Origin: Anoplopoma fimbria
Taxonomy: Eukaryota; Chordata; Actinopteri; Perciformes; Anoplopomatidae
Length of the DNA: 64,000 bases
Assembly (NCBI RefSeq): GCF_027596085.1
Contig: NC_072450.1
Coordinates: 7,755,403-7,819,402 of the forward strand
Direction of reading: 5' to 3'
Part shown: positions 1-11,274 of the stretch, piece after piece
Layout of the letters: each line of letters begins with the position of its first letter
Numbering within the stretch: the stretch's first letter is position 1
Notes under the pieces: model-generated
Told to the model about the DNA's origin: nothing
Databases searched by the model: none
The model's input: the letters and a program-made list of their open reading frames with translations, nothing else
Made by a program: the position numbers and the translations under genes

Positions 1-1160
1 AGGTAAATTAGAGACAAACAGTGAATGAAAGTTCAAGCACATATCTTTGTTTAATTGCATTTCAGTGTGCAAGTGCAAGGTCTTTCATCATATTGGAAAA
101 CACTGATCTGAAGACTGGAATAGACGGTATCCTATTTTATAATTTTCTGTATCTGTTTGCAGAAGGTCCAGAACCGAACCCCGGGGGAGCAGGAAATCCT
201 TTTCAAGTGGTTTGTTATTCAGCACACTCGATCTGAGCTGGAAGAAGAAATATTAAGTGGCCAGTGGCTGCTAGTGAGAGCTCAATGAATGCAGTCATTA
301 TTATGCTTGAATTATCCATTCTGGTGTTTCTCTCTTGTTGCTTGGCGTTTACATTTTTTTTAGAATATGTCTGACAGCTGGCTAAGTCTGTAAGCCTTCT
401 TAATGAAACTGACCCGAGGGTCAGACTGATTTACTGAGTCTGATCAGCTGTTTTGGACCAGTTATGGTTCGAATCACGGCCGAGCCAAACTGCCTTTGAC
501 CTTTTTGCACCAATCGTCTAATGTGCTTTTGGCAGTGTTGTGGATATAACTGAGCTGTCATGCTACTGGGAAACAAAACAGGCAGAGAAAACATGAATAC
601 AACATCAGAACATGAATTAATGTTTTTTTTAACCTGATTTGAATACAACACGGAATAAAAAATGAATCACCACAGGAGTAATGTTTTGGTACATATTGTA
701 AACCAGTCTTCAAAATTAGGTTGAATACTAAAATGAGACTGCAAGGCACATTAGACAATAATAAATAATAATGATTAAAAGACTGTTTGGTTTTTTTGGC
801 GCTTAACAGATCAACTGTTTATCATTTGGGTCTATAAAGTATCAGAAAACTGAGAAAATACCCATTACAATACCAAAGAGCCTTAAGGAAAATCATCAAA
901 TGTCTTGTTTTGTCCAACCAACGGTCCAAAACTCCCAAAATATTAAATCAACTATAAAGTAAGACGAAGACGAGTAGTTAATGCTTACATTTGAGCCTCT
1001 GCAACCATCAGATCAGCTGAATGAATCAACAAATGAATGCAGCTCTACTTACAATTGTTTAAGGTGAGACAATGAATACTGTATAGTGAATATACGGCAT
1101 TCATTTTCTTGTAATTCTATGAGGTACACCATGTGAAAAATGTTGCAAAAAATGTAAGAT

Positions 1161-1257
1161 ATATAAATGCCAAAGTAACGAATAATTAATTAATAATAAT
1201 AATAATCAATCCTTTATTAGTCCCATATAAATGCCAAAGTAACGAATAATTAATTAA
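1161..1257 (-). mobile_element. 31-bp LINE 3' tail with 33-bp target-site duplication
   Basis: The 33 bases at 1161-1193 recur exactly at 1225-1257. The 31 bases between them (1194-1224), read on the minus strand, are GGGACTAATAAAGGATTG followed by ATT repeats. The same GGGACTAATAAAGGATT terminus occurs on the plus strand at 24952-24968. This is a target-primed insertion truncated almost to nothing. Confidence 0.8.
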
Positions 1258-1726
1258 GGGGAAATGCGCTGAATCTTACACACTTTTCCCACAACGGAAT
1301 ATTTTAAATCAGTAAATAAATACATTTCCAACCCTGACCTTTTGCAATCCAATTAAAGACAATTATTAAAATTCATGGATTTGAAACATTTTGGGTTAAT
1401 AGGGCAGAACATTTTTTGGGGAGGGTCCTCGTGTCCCTACAATTTGCTGCCTTCTACACTTCCTAGAGCTGTTTTTCAGCCCTCGTAATATTCTTGAGCG
1501 TCACCCAAGAGGAAATATGTCTTGGGCCATGAAAAAGAAATATTCTGTGGACACAGTGTTAGGCATTCTTGGCTGTTTATCTGGCAGCGGCACATAGTAA
1601 AGCATACTCTCGTAATCTACATTTCACATCTGACAGGTTTGTGTGTTGTTTACTCAGCTAGTGCATATGGCGCACAGGGGTAACCGCGGCACTTACAGCT
1701 TGTAGGCTTCATGAACACCGAAACTG

Positions 1727-1862
1727 AAACTTTATTTCAATGGTCGTATACATACAGGTACATACATGAAATTCTGACCTGTGCTTTTAACCCATCCTAA
1801 GCGTTTAGGAGCAGTGGGCTGCTGTAAAGAGCTCAGGGACACACTATTCCTGGCACACAATG
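1727..1862 (-). repeat. Probable LINE 3'-UTR fragment
   Basis: The stretch with GAAACTTTATTTCAATGG, AAATTCTGACCTGTGCTTTT and GGAGCAGTGGGCTGCTG resembles a dispersed teleost repeat from LINE 3' regions in minus orientation. Recognised from memory only, with no second copy in the window. Confidence 0.3.
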
Positions 1863-3223
1863 GTGCTCTTCATGTATTTGTGCAGCTTCAAATCACTGAA
1901 ACACATCATTTCATACCATTATTTCAACATGTTTGAAAAAACATACGTGTCTGACAGCTAAAGATTCATTTACAGAGACCCTGCTTTCACTCCATGCATT
2001 AGAAGAGTAATATAGGACACACCACAGGAAACAGCAAAACTGATTTAGATCATGCTGAGCGTGTCCAAAAGAGGCTTATGGTAAAGTATAACCATATGCC
2101 GGTTCAATCAATATGTTTTTGAAAATCTTTTTATTCTTTAACAAAAGGATAAGCATAATCCCTCTCATGAACACAATTCATGTACGTAAACAAACAATCT
2201 ACTGGATACCGCTAAACATACATAAACATGTTCTAGTTCATCCAACTGAAGCAAGCCATTCACTCCATCCACACTTCACTCCATCTTCTCTTTAAGCTTC
2301 AAACAAAGACTTTTCAGTTTGCCAAGAGGGCACCCTCGACAGGGTGTAGGGCTGTTCCTCCACTAATTGATTCAAAATTAATTCAAAATCGACAGAAGGA
2401 ATCAAACAAAGACAATCTAGACATTGCTCTGAATGTATTAAAAAATTACAAAACACCAGGGATGGTCTACCGGCTGAGTGCAATATCAGATCGTGGTACT
2501 CCTTCCTTTCCTTTAATTGGACACTCGATAAAATGTATTTTCCACTTTAATGGGGGGACGTGATAATTACAGTTTTAACAAAAATGGGCAGAAATGAAAT
2601 GTTATGTATCTCAAGTTGAATAAATCATGTTCTAAACCAGGATAAATGGTGTACATCTGTTATGTCTGAAGACTTGATTCCTTTACTTTAGATTACCTAA
2701 ATTGAGATCTAATTCATGATGAAAATTGTATGGGGATGCCAAATACGGTTTCATATGTTCTCTTCATATTTAGTAATAATAAATAAAGTGCTCTATTTAC
2801 CAGTTTGGAAAGCTTTTGACTGTATTGTAAATATCCGATATTGAATTTCCTGAAATTTCAAATAAAAGCATCAAAGGAATACACTCCAATACTGCCAGAA
2901 CTAAAATAAACTAATATTTTGGAAATATTCACCAATCAGTGGAACTCTTTGACACCAGCACTTTTTTGTTCTTTATATAGAACTTTAGTCATATAGGAGA
3001 AAATTGTTGTCTATACTAGCAGCTGTTGTGCAGTTCAATTCTGCATTTTCTAATGCTACTACTGCCAACATGCAAAAGAAGCACGCTGTTATTGAAGCGA
3101 TTAGCAAGCAGCTTGTCCAGCGGCACTTTCAGCCCTATGGAGCGGACATTTGAAGTCACGGTTTGCGGCGTTGAGGTTGGCGATGTACACTAAATGGAAG
3201 ACTTTCCTTTTCTTATTATTGCT

Positions 3224-3631
3224 TGTATGGGTCTGCACAACTTTTGTGAAGTTCACAAAGAAACTGTAAACAAACAAAAGCATAAATGCTGTCCAGTGCG
3301 ACAGGGATTTCAGCCAACTGGTGGAGCTACAAAAGTAAACTTGGATTTGTATATGTTCCTTTAAAGTTAATTTGATGTGTGTGTGTGTGAGAGATACAGT
3401 GGAGTGCGGAAAGTATTCAGACCCCTTTAAATTCCAAATTTATTAAAAAAGAAAACTGGGTGTATGGGTCTGCACAACTTTTGTGAAGTTCACAAAGAAA
3501 CTGTAAACAAACAAAAGCATAAATGCTGTCCAGTGCGACAGGGATTTCAGCCAACTGGTGGAGCTACAAAAGTAAACTTGGATTTGTATATGTTCCTTTA
3601 AAGTTAATTTGATGTGTGTGTGTGTGAGAGA
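3224..3631. repeat. 171-bp direct repeat flanking a Tc1 end fragment
   Basis: Bases 3224-3394 recur at 3461-3631 with an offset of 237 and near identity; the second copy has two extra GA near its end. The 66 bases between them (3395-3460) are the Tc1 fragment. The boundary on the left copy is a GATA next to CAGTGG, as expected for a Tc1 insertion at TA. Confidence 0.85.
3395..3460 (+). mobile_element. Internally deleted Tc1 terminal fragment
   Basis: Starts CAGTGGAGTGCGGAAAGTAT after a TA and continues TCAGACCCCTTTAAATT, the same terminus as the Tc1 element at 62829. It then jumps to CAAATTTATTAAAAAAGAAA, which in that element lies about 150 bases further in (62981-63007). So it is an internally deleted inverted-repeat arm, too short to transpose by itself. 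Confidence 0.75.
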
Positions 3632-4320
3632 GAGATATATATAGCAAGACCTGCAGCCTTGTAACTAAGCTTGAAAAACAAAACACCTAAATTTGTCCTT
3701 CTGAGTATATAGAGAAAGAGAATAGAGGATCTTAAGTATCAAGCCTGACCTTTTCATATTTAAGATTACTACAATACTTGTATTTTCTGTAACTAACCAA
3801 CCAAACTACTTCCTGTTAAACCGGCAACCACATGCCCAGTGTACGTGAATAGTCATGTGATATTTGATTTCAAGCGTGATAGTATAAACGGAAATCATTT
3901 TGAAATTGGGCTGAAACGCCTGTGTGGACAGAGATTTTTTGAGGTTTTAAAACCCAGGTTTGAACTGAAACATATAAGTGTGGGTGTAGCCTTAGTGTGG
4001 TGCTTCAATGAACATTAAGTGTGCTTTTACATTTTTCCCAGTGGTGCAGCTGTAATCAGCTATTTATAACCTGGTAGGAGGGCAATACAAGAGAGATTGA
4101 AAATGTTTACCAAGTTGGCAAGATTTCATTGGCAAATCACAATTCTAAGTAGGAACAATGGTTCAAAGAGTATACTCACAGCTCATATGTATGCATGTAT
4201 TCACCTTTCAAAGAGACGAGGCTGGCATAAAACCAACTGTAAACAGAGCGGTTTGAAATGCTTCCCAGAAAAAAAATACATCTGTAAAACAATAAAGAAA
4301 TACCCCTCGTTCTCATCTGA

Positions 4321-5328
4321 GGCCACGTCCACACTAACCCATTTTCAAATGAATCCGCATATCTTTTTCTGCGTTTGCACCGAGCGTCCACACTACACAG
4401 CGTTTTAGGGCACCGAAAACCAATAAGTTTGAAAACGCTCCCGAGGACGAAGAAGTTTGAAAACGCAGCGTTTTCATGATAGTGAGGATGACGGAAAACG
4501 AAGAAGTCCGAAAACGATGACGTAGGCACCGGCGTTCGCTATTTGATTGGTTCTTAGCAGTTATGACGTGTCATTCCCTGATTCGTCGCCCCCTTACCAC
4601 GTGACCCTTTTCCGGAAGAGAACAACAACAACAGCCTTGATACCGATCGACTAGCAGGTTAATTCAACATGGATAATGTGGTATTTGTTACAAATGTTTG
4701 TACATAGATGTTCAAACGTGTAGGGACTTAGGACCCAGGGGAGCACAGGTGACCCATGGCAACCCGGAGGGGGTTAGGTCTTTGTCTTCAGCTGGAATCA
4801 GCTGTTATTGGAGCAATTAGCGAGCGGCGTGTCCAGTGACGTCATCAGCCCTAAAGAACGGACTAATGATGGACTTGTGTTGACCAAATGTATGGACCCA
4901 TAATCTAGTGAACTTCGTTTACTGACTGTTCATTTAAAGTAAATGTGCTGTCTGTGTGGGAGAGATAGAGTTAGACCTGCAGTGTTGTAACTAAGCTTGA
5001 AAAATAAAACTTCTAAAAACTTCCACGACATGTGTCTGTTTGAGTTCATGGAGGAAGATTTTAGAGGAAGTTGTTAAGTATCAAGCATGACGAGTATCAA
5101 GAGTAGTGTAATCGTATTATCTGTAACCAAGCAACCAATGTACTTCCTGTTTACACCGGCATGCGCATGCCCAGTGTACGTGAATAGTCTAGTGATATTC
5201 GTTTTCAGGGGAGCAAGTCTGGACGCACATCATTTCGAAAACGATGCTGAAACGCACGTGTGGACGGAGATCTTAAAACCCCGTTTTCATTTGAAAACGG
5301 GTGAAAACGGGTTAATGTGGACATGGCC
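4321..5328. mobile_element. Non-autonomous TIR DNA transposon, about 1.0 kb
   Basis: The left end GGCCACGTCCACACTAACCC and the complement of the right end GGCCATGTCCACATTAACCC form terminal inverted repeats, each followed by copies of AAAACG subrepeats. The trinucleotide TGA flanks both sides and may be a target duplication. No transposase is encoded; two overlapping open frames at 4097-4529 and one at 5087-5380 are parts of the repeat. The 3-bp duplication and GGCC ends hint at PIF/Harbinger, but the superfamily is unsure. Confidence 0.7.
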
Positions 5329-7304
5329 TGAGAGCTGGAATGTGCAGTATATTGCTATAGTTGGATTTTTTTGTGTCTGACTAGCAAGCAGACACAGCCA
5401 GCTCTGCAGAGCGAGCCGCTTACAGTTGCTCAATAATCCATTTACTTGCCTTTGCTATTGCCGTGACTGTAATTTTAATCACATGGGCAGCAGAGAGATA
5501 AGTATGGAGCTGCGAACTGAAAGCTGCCTGATGGCCACATGGCTTGAAATCGAGTAATGGTTTCTTACTTGTTGCCTTAATCAAGAATCATCTGTGTATC
5601 CACAGTGATGGGAAAAGGGAAGGTGAGTGCAAGCTTGAAGTTACAGCTCCCACTTGACATTTTTTCCTAGAAATGTCAAATGGAAACACAGAGCTCCTAA
5701 ACTCGATTATGGACTGATCAAACCTTGTACTAATAGAGCTTTTCTCTCCAATCATTTTGACCAGAAATAAAGTGACAGCACATATTTATTTTCCTTAGAA
5801 ATACACAACATGTCTTACTGAATAAATTATCAACCAATCTTAATTTTGAGTGGGAAATGCCCAACCAAAATCTATTATTAAGATTGATTATTAATGGTGC
5901 ATTTGACAATAACTCTACAACATTTCTGTTTTTATCTTTTGGATGAAACTTGGAGAGGAAATATTTTTGACTGAAAAGGAATACCTCTATACACAATGAT
6001 TTCTTGTGTTTCAAAAACAACACAATAGTATAAAGGTTTTGTATGAATGAACACATCTCATTTTAAAATTGTGACCACTTTAAACAGAATCCACATGGTT
6101 CTAGTTTTGGTGATTTCTCTTTTGGCTCATGAGATCTCATAACATTTACACAATGACACTGCGAGTGCAAGGATGTAGCCACTCACCAAGAGAATTGTGC
6201 GTATGCCACAGTGGTCATATTACCATATCTCCATCTTTACAGGCAGCTTTTTCCCCCCTACAAACCATTACTTGCTGCCTCGCCTCATTAGCATTGCAAA
6301 TAAGACCTAAAGCAAGAACAGCGATGGCAGCAGTAGCAGAGGGAAATAGGACAGAATTAACAAATTATGTAAGAGGCGTGGAAGGAACGGAAGGAACAGA
6401 GTGTAGCAACAAGGAGGTGGGTGATGAGGAGGAGGTGTCAAGAGCATATTACAAATCTGATTATACCTTTAACTTAACATTCTTAGATGGCATCCATTTC
6501 CATTGGTACCATATGTTACTTTTCAGGAGATTTCTGTAAAGTGCCCTCTTTGTGGCAAGCAAAGATCTAGTGTTTACAGAGTTTTCTATCCTATTGTAAG
6601 GTGAACAATAACTTATTGAACAGTAGCTTCTCCTTAAAGCTAAAACGTTATTGTTGATCAAGAAAAAATATAAATCCACATTGCAAAAGAAACTTGAAAA
6701 CATCTACATTTTCCAAAAACATATTACAAATTCCTATATTATGTATCATTAAGGATGTTATGGCAGTCAAAGTTCTCTGGTGAGCAACAATCAGACCAGA
6801 CACCATTTTATTAATTACCAGCTCTCATATAAAGTTCAATTGTTGACAAGTTTAATGTTTTTTGAAAGCTTTTCACTGAAAACGGTCATTAAGATTTGGT
6901 ATTGCTGGCTCACTTAATGCTGCTAATTTAATCCTTAGTGTGCAGTCATGTCATTCCTTTTCTGTAGTCAAGCTTAAATGCTGTTCAGCATCATTACCTA
7001 AAGAAGTATTTTGTTTAATAGCTAAGGACAAGTAACTACTGTAAACGGCACTTTTCAGACTTGCCTGTTGTCAGCTACTTTTAAACAGAGGACAATCTCC
7101 GTACACCTGATTACACAGTCAGCTTTAAAATAAAAGTGATAAGACAGCTTTTATTTGAGAGTGAAAATTAAGAGTAACCAAAACTGTCCTACCACACTGC
7201 ACGCAGTTAAATTAACATGTCCAAGTTGGTAAAAGACTACTTTAACATTTTGGTAAATATTCATTTTTTTTTTTACAGAAAGTTAGAGTGCATTTAATAA
7301 GGAC

Positions 7305-7395
7305 CTTGAGTCTGGAGTCCATTAGCTTAGCTTAGCATAAACACTGGAAGCAAAAGGGAAACAGCTAGCCTGGTAGTTTTACAATTTTGTTTAAT
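7305..7395 (+). repeat. Fragment of a dispersed teleost repeat (TTAGCTTAGCTTAGCATAAA family)
   Basis: Carries ATTAGCTTAGCTTAGCATAA, then ACACTGGAAGCAAAAGGGAA and ACAGCTAGCCTGG. A second member is at 27645-27875. This family is familiar from many fish genomes. Confidence 0.55.
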
Positions 7396-7529
7396 TCACA
7401 GATCCATATAAACTAGAACTTAAAATAAATGAACTTAAATAAATGAGCTTTAGAACTGATCGTAGAAAGCCTGGCTGTTTTATTATGCTTTACAGTCTTT
7501 AAGCTAATTGAATCCTAAATAAGTAGCAA

Positions 7530-8026
7530 TAGGGCTGGGCAAAATGGCCAAAATCTTCTATCACAAAATAGGTTACTTTATATCTTGATAACGATATATA
7601 TATCCCTTTATGTTTTATGGTAGTTCAATAAATAAATAGTCTTTATGAAATAACCATATGGTAAAGCCTATTTTTGTGTGACCTAAATACTTACTACTGA
7701 ATATTACCGAGTATTTTCTCATTTAATTCAGAACTTTACTGTGAAACAAACATAACAGTGAAATTATAGAGGAAAACAAATGAATTATAATTTCCAGCTA
7801 TACACAAATCTATCAAAGATCACAGCTATCAAATGAAGACAATAGTTAGATTAAACTACACTGGGGAATTCCCATGAGTAAAATATTAATCAATTTAGAT
7901 TTTCTGGGAAATGTGTGTTCGTATGTGCTTGCTATTATCAATTTAAACGACACAATTGTGTACCATGCTATCTTGATATTCCATTTTATCAGGAAATTAT
8001 TTTGTTTGAATTATCGCCAAGCCCTA
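7530..8026. mobile_element. hAT-like MITE, about 0.5 kb
   Basis: Begins TAGGGCTGGGCAAAATGGCC and ends TTATCGCCAAGCCCTA, which are inverted TAGGGCTKGGC-type termini with an AT-rich core. No transposase is present. An 8-bp target duplication is not clearly preserved, so the copy is old. Confidence 0.6.
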
Positions 8027-9675
8027 ATTGTGGAATAAATAATTACTATAACTGATAAGAATGAACTAATTCAAAAAAAAGTCAATAAAAATGAGTAAAA
8101 CGTGCACACAAAAAAATCCATTCACTCTTATTTTTTATTTATGTTTTTAAATAGCTGGCTATTCCAATCAGAGCACTCGGAGTTGCAATCCCCAAAGAGC
8201 TATACTTCAGGGGAACAATGCTGGCAGAACTGAATGAGTGCACGTATCAGCGGGTAATGGACTCTGAGAAACGCTGTAATGAAACGGTACGGAGAAAGAA
8301 GCCAGAAGGAAGAAAAGGGCAGGCCGTGATGTAAGTGCCACTACTCATCATCTGGTAAAGTCAAGGTCAGGACCTTGTGTGGTCTCATGGTATTTCTGTT
8401 CCACTTCTTTAAAAGAAATGGCCGTAGAGTCGGGCCTAACATTGCACTGCGTTGGCTCGGCCAGACTCAAACTGATTGCCCTTTATTCCACTAACCTTTC
8501 TTCAGAAAGCTTTGAGACGATAGAAAAAGCTAAAACGTATAAAAATGCAGCAATTTACAACCACTACAGCCAAACATGTGTGCGTTAATGAAATCCACCC
8601 CTGTCCTCTTTTTTTCTGCTCAGTAACTGGAAATCGTTTCGTGACATAGTCCTTTTAAACATGCCAAAAAAACAATGGTTTTGAATGCCAGAGAATATTG
8701 TTCCATATTTTGTCGCTGAACTTAATTGCTTGTGACATGCAATGAAACAGGGGTCCTCTCCGAATCAGTCTGGCAATTATGTGGTGTGTGTGTACGATGG
8801 TCTGTTTTGTGTGGTGTGTCTGCTTTAATGTGGACGCCTCGCAACCTCCTCCCCTCACACACAGTGGGGGCTGGCTCAACTTGGACGCTTGGGCGCTCTG
8901 GCTGCAGGTCTGCTGAAGACTCAGTGGGGGTAACACAAGGAGCCCTATAGTGTGGTAATGCAATATTCATGGTGGGGTGTGAGCGGAGCAGTTAAACACA
9001 GCAGAGTTGTTAAGAAGACCTTCCAACCCTCTATCAGGGAGCAGCTGCTGCTTGGGTCCGCTCCTCCTTTTTACCACAGCCTATCCTCTCGCTGAAGCAT
9101 TGTCTCTCTTTCTCTTTTTCTGCCGCCCTCCTCCCCTGCTCCCTCTCCGCTGATCCTCACTCAACCATTAATTTTTAATCACAACTTAAATGGCTGCCTT
9201 GGCTGCTGCTGTGGGGGCAGCGAGTCAAGGGCTCTTGCCTCTGGTTACAAAGTAGGAAATAAATTTGAAGAGATCAAGCTAAACATACAGCGAGGGGGAG
9301 AGAGGGCTGACTAGGGAGGAAAAAGAAATATCAACTCGCTGCCGCCATTACAGCTTAATTAGAATTTCAACTCTTTCATCATCTTGGACTTTACATTGCA
9401 ACTGCTACAGGAGATCAAGATCAAATTAAGATACAGAATTGGATTTTCTATTTTTTTTTAAGGCCTTGGTAATATAAGAAAGGGTAGAATGACTAGGATT
9501 TAGATCATAAGCGGTAGATGCTTAGATGTGTGAAATGGTAGACATAGACTGAGCTTAAAACAAGTGATTTTGTTTTACCAAAAATGACAATATTTCACTG
9601 GTTCCAGTTTCTACATTGTGAATATTTGCCGCTTTTCTTTGTCATATTTGATATTTCAACTGTATATTATAACCA

Positions 9676-10211
9676 TTAAGCCCTATTCACACGGGACTAT
9701 TATTACCAGGGGACCTCATGTGATTTGGAGAGTACCCCCCACGTCTGTGTTTCATGCAGCACATTCACAGGGGATAAGTGAAGTCTGTATTCTACTTGAT
9801 TTTACTGACATTATCAGACAGTATGATGCCAAGGCTCTGCGTAACATCCACTTATATAAAAGGCATTTGATATTTATATATAATATTATGAATATGATCT
9901 TATATCCTATTCATGTTTATACTATACTCACAAAGACCTCTTGCTCCGGTGGTAATGGGTCTCCATGCTGTGTAGCAATATGAACATCCTGAATTTGCAC
10001 CCACAATGCTGTCAAAACTGTCATTTATAATTGGCAACGCAGCCTTCATAATTCTGAAACAGGTAACAGGCAAAAAAAAAAAGAATAAAAGAAAAAACGT
10101 GCAAAAAATACAACCCCGAATAACAGAAATACCAATTTGCGGGGGCTAATATCATAATCCCTGTGTTTGGAGTGCCTCAAGTAATACTAGTCCTGTGCGA
10201 TTGGAGCTTAA
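9676..10211. mobile_element. TTAA-flanked MITE (piggyBac-like)
   Basis: TTAA at 9676-9679 and 10208-10211 brackets 528 bp whose ends are inverted repeats: GCCCTATTCACACGGGACTA on the left and, complemented, GCTCCAATCGCACAGGACTA on the right, both followed by KTATTAC. The TTAA target is diagnostic of piggyBac transposition. The open frame at 9618-9983 lies inside the repeat and is not taken as a gene. Confidence 0.7.
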
Positions 10212-11138
10212 ATCTGCCAAAACATGCAATTTGAGAATTTCAACTTGGCTTTAGAAACTGTGAGGAGTATTTCTCAATACTTTGTGACATTTTATAGACC
10301 AACTTATCAATAAATGAATTGAGAAAATAACCAGCAAATGAATCGAAAATCAAAATGATTATTTAATTAAATACTTAAGGGGTGTAATAAATAGGGCTCA
10401 CAGCGGGAGTATATAAAATGCTGAACCACTTATTCATGTAGAGCGGGGTTGTGTGGATGTTGTCAGTGAGGTGGCAGCTCTCAGGTTTTCCTCCCTGCAT
10501 TATTTATTTTCCGTATTGGGGTGGTCTGACCCACTCTTGTAATGAGAACTAGAGTCACGGTCTGTTTGGAGTCCCGGGGCAACGCCGTGCGACCGTGTCC
10601 CCGGATCACTGCTCAACCACACAGGCCTCCACACAGACACTGTTTGCTCAGACTTCACTTGGACTGTAAAAGTCAAGCCTTGTTGACACATCTGTGCTGT
10701 CTCCTCCCGAGGCTAATGGCTATTACATCTGTCTGCCCTCCCCTTCAGAGGGGGAGGAAAAGCTACAAGAATCAAATGCTCTTTTGAAAACAGGCAAAGT
10801 GAAAACACTGACAGCTGATGGAAAGTTGACAGCCTCCTCTGAGGGGAATTACCGCTGTTGATCTTTCTCACAAGGGCAGTAAGGTGATTACATTGGTTTG
10901 CACCTGTTTTGAGCGAAACACTGATGGACTTTTGGCAGCAGCGTGTCAACGTTTATATTTTTCACAGGTCACTCTTTAAATTACTCGGTAATGTCATATT
11001 TTTCTGAAGTGTGTCCAACTTAATTACTCTTCATGGGTACAAACTGCTGCAGGGCACACTGAACCATGTTGTATGTGTATTGTATGTGAAATCTTCAAAG
11101 AATATATAGTTTATTGATTATAAATATGATATATTGGA

Positions 11139-11274
11139 GCGCCTCGGTAGCCGAGTGGTTAAAGGGCATGCCTTATAACAGCAACTTCCCGAGCCTTGGG
11201 ACCTTTGCCGCATGCCGTACCCTTCCCTGTGGGATATGTCAAGTAAAAGCGAAAATGGCCAATAAATAAATAAC
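11139..11274 (+). mobile_element. tRNA-derived SINE
   Basis: The head GCCTCGGTAGCCGAGTGGTT resembles a tRNA A-box region. The tail AAAAGCGAAAATGGCCAATAAATAAATAA matches the complement of the SINE at 56117-56287. The B box and part of the body are degenerate or deleted. Not a functional tRNA. Confidence 0.65.

Larger units (their letters stand above)
3060..4000. mobile_element. Older, rearranged copy of a TIR DNA transposon
   Basis: From about 3085 to 3998 the sequence follows the element at 4321-5328 in order: TGTTATTGAAGCGATTAGC (cf. 4801-4821), the AAGCTTGAAAAACAAAAC block (cf. 4992), ATGCCCAGTGTACGTGAATAG (cf. 5168-5188) and the GTGTGGACAGAGAT end (cf. 5259). The left terminus is not recognisable; the right end is the degraded GTGTGGGTGTAGCCTTAG. 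It is interrupted by a 171-bp direct duplication and a Tc1 fragment. Confidence 0.65.

Noticed and set aside
460..485. GGTTCGAATC resembling a tRNA or SINE B box
   Set aside because: No matching A box at the right distance upstream and no cloverleaf could be drawn.
9618..9983. 121-residue open frame
   Set aside because: It overlaps the TTAA-flanked MITE and its inverted end, and has no recognisable domain.
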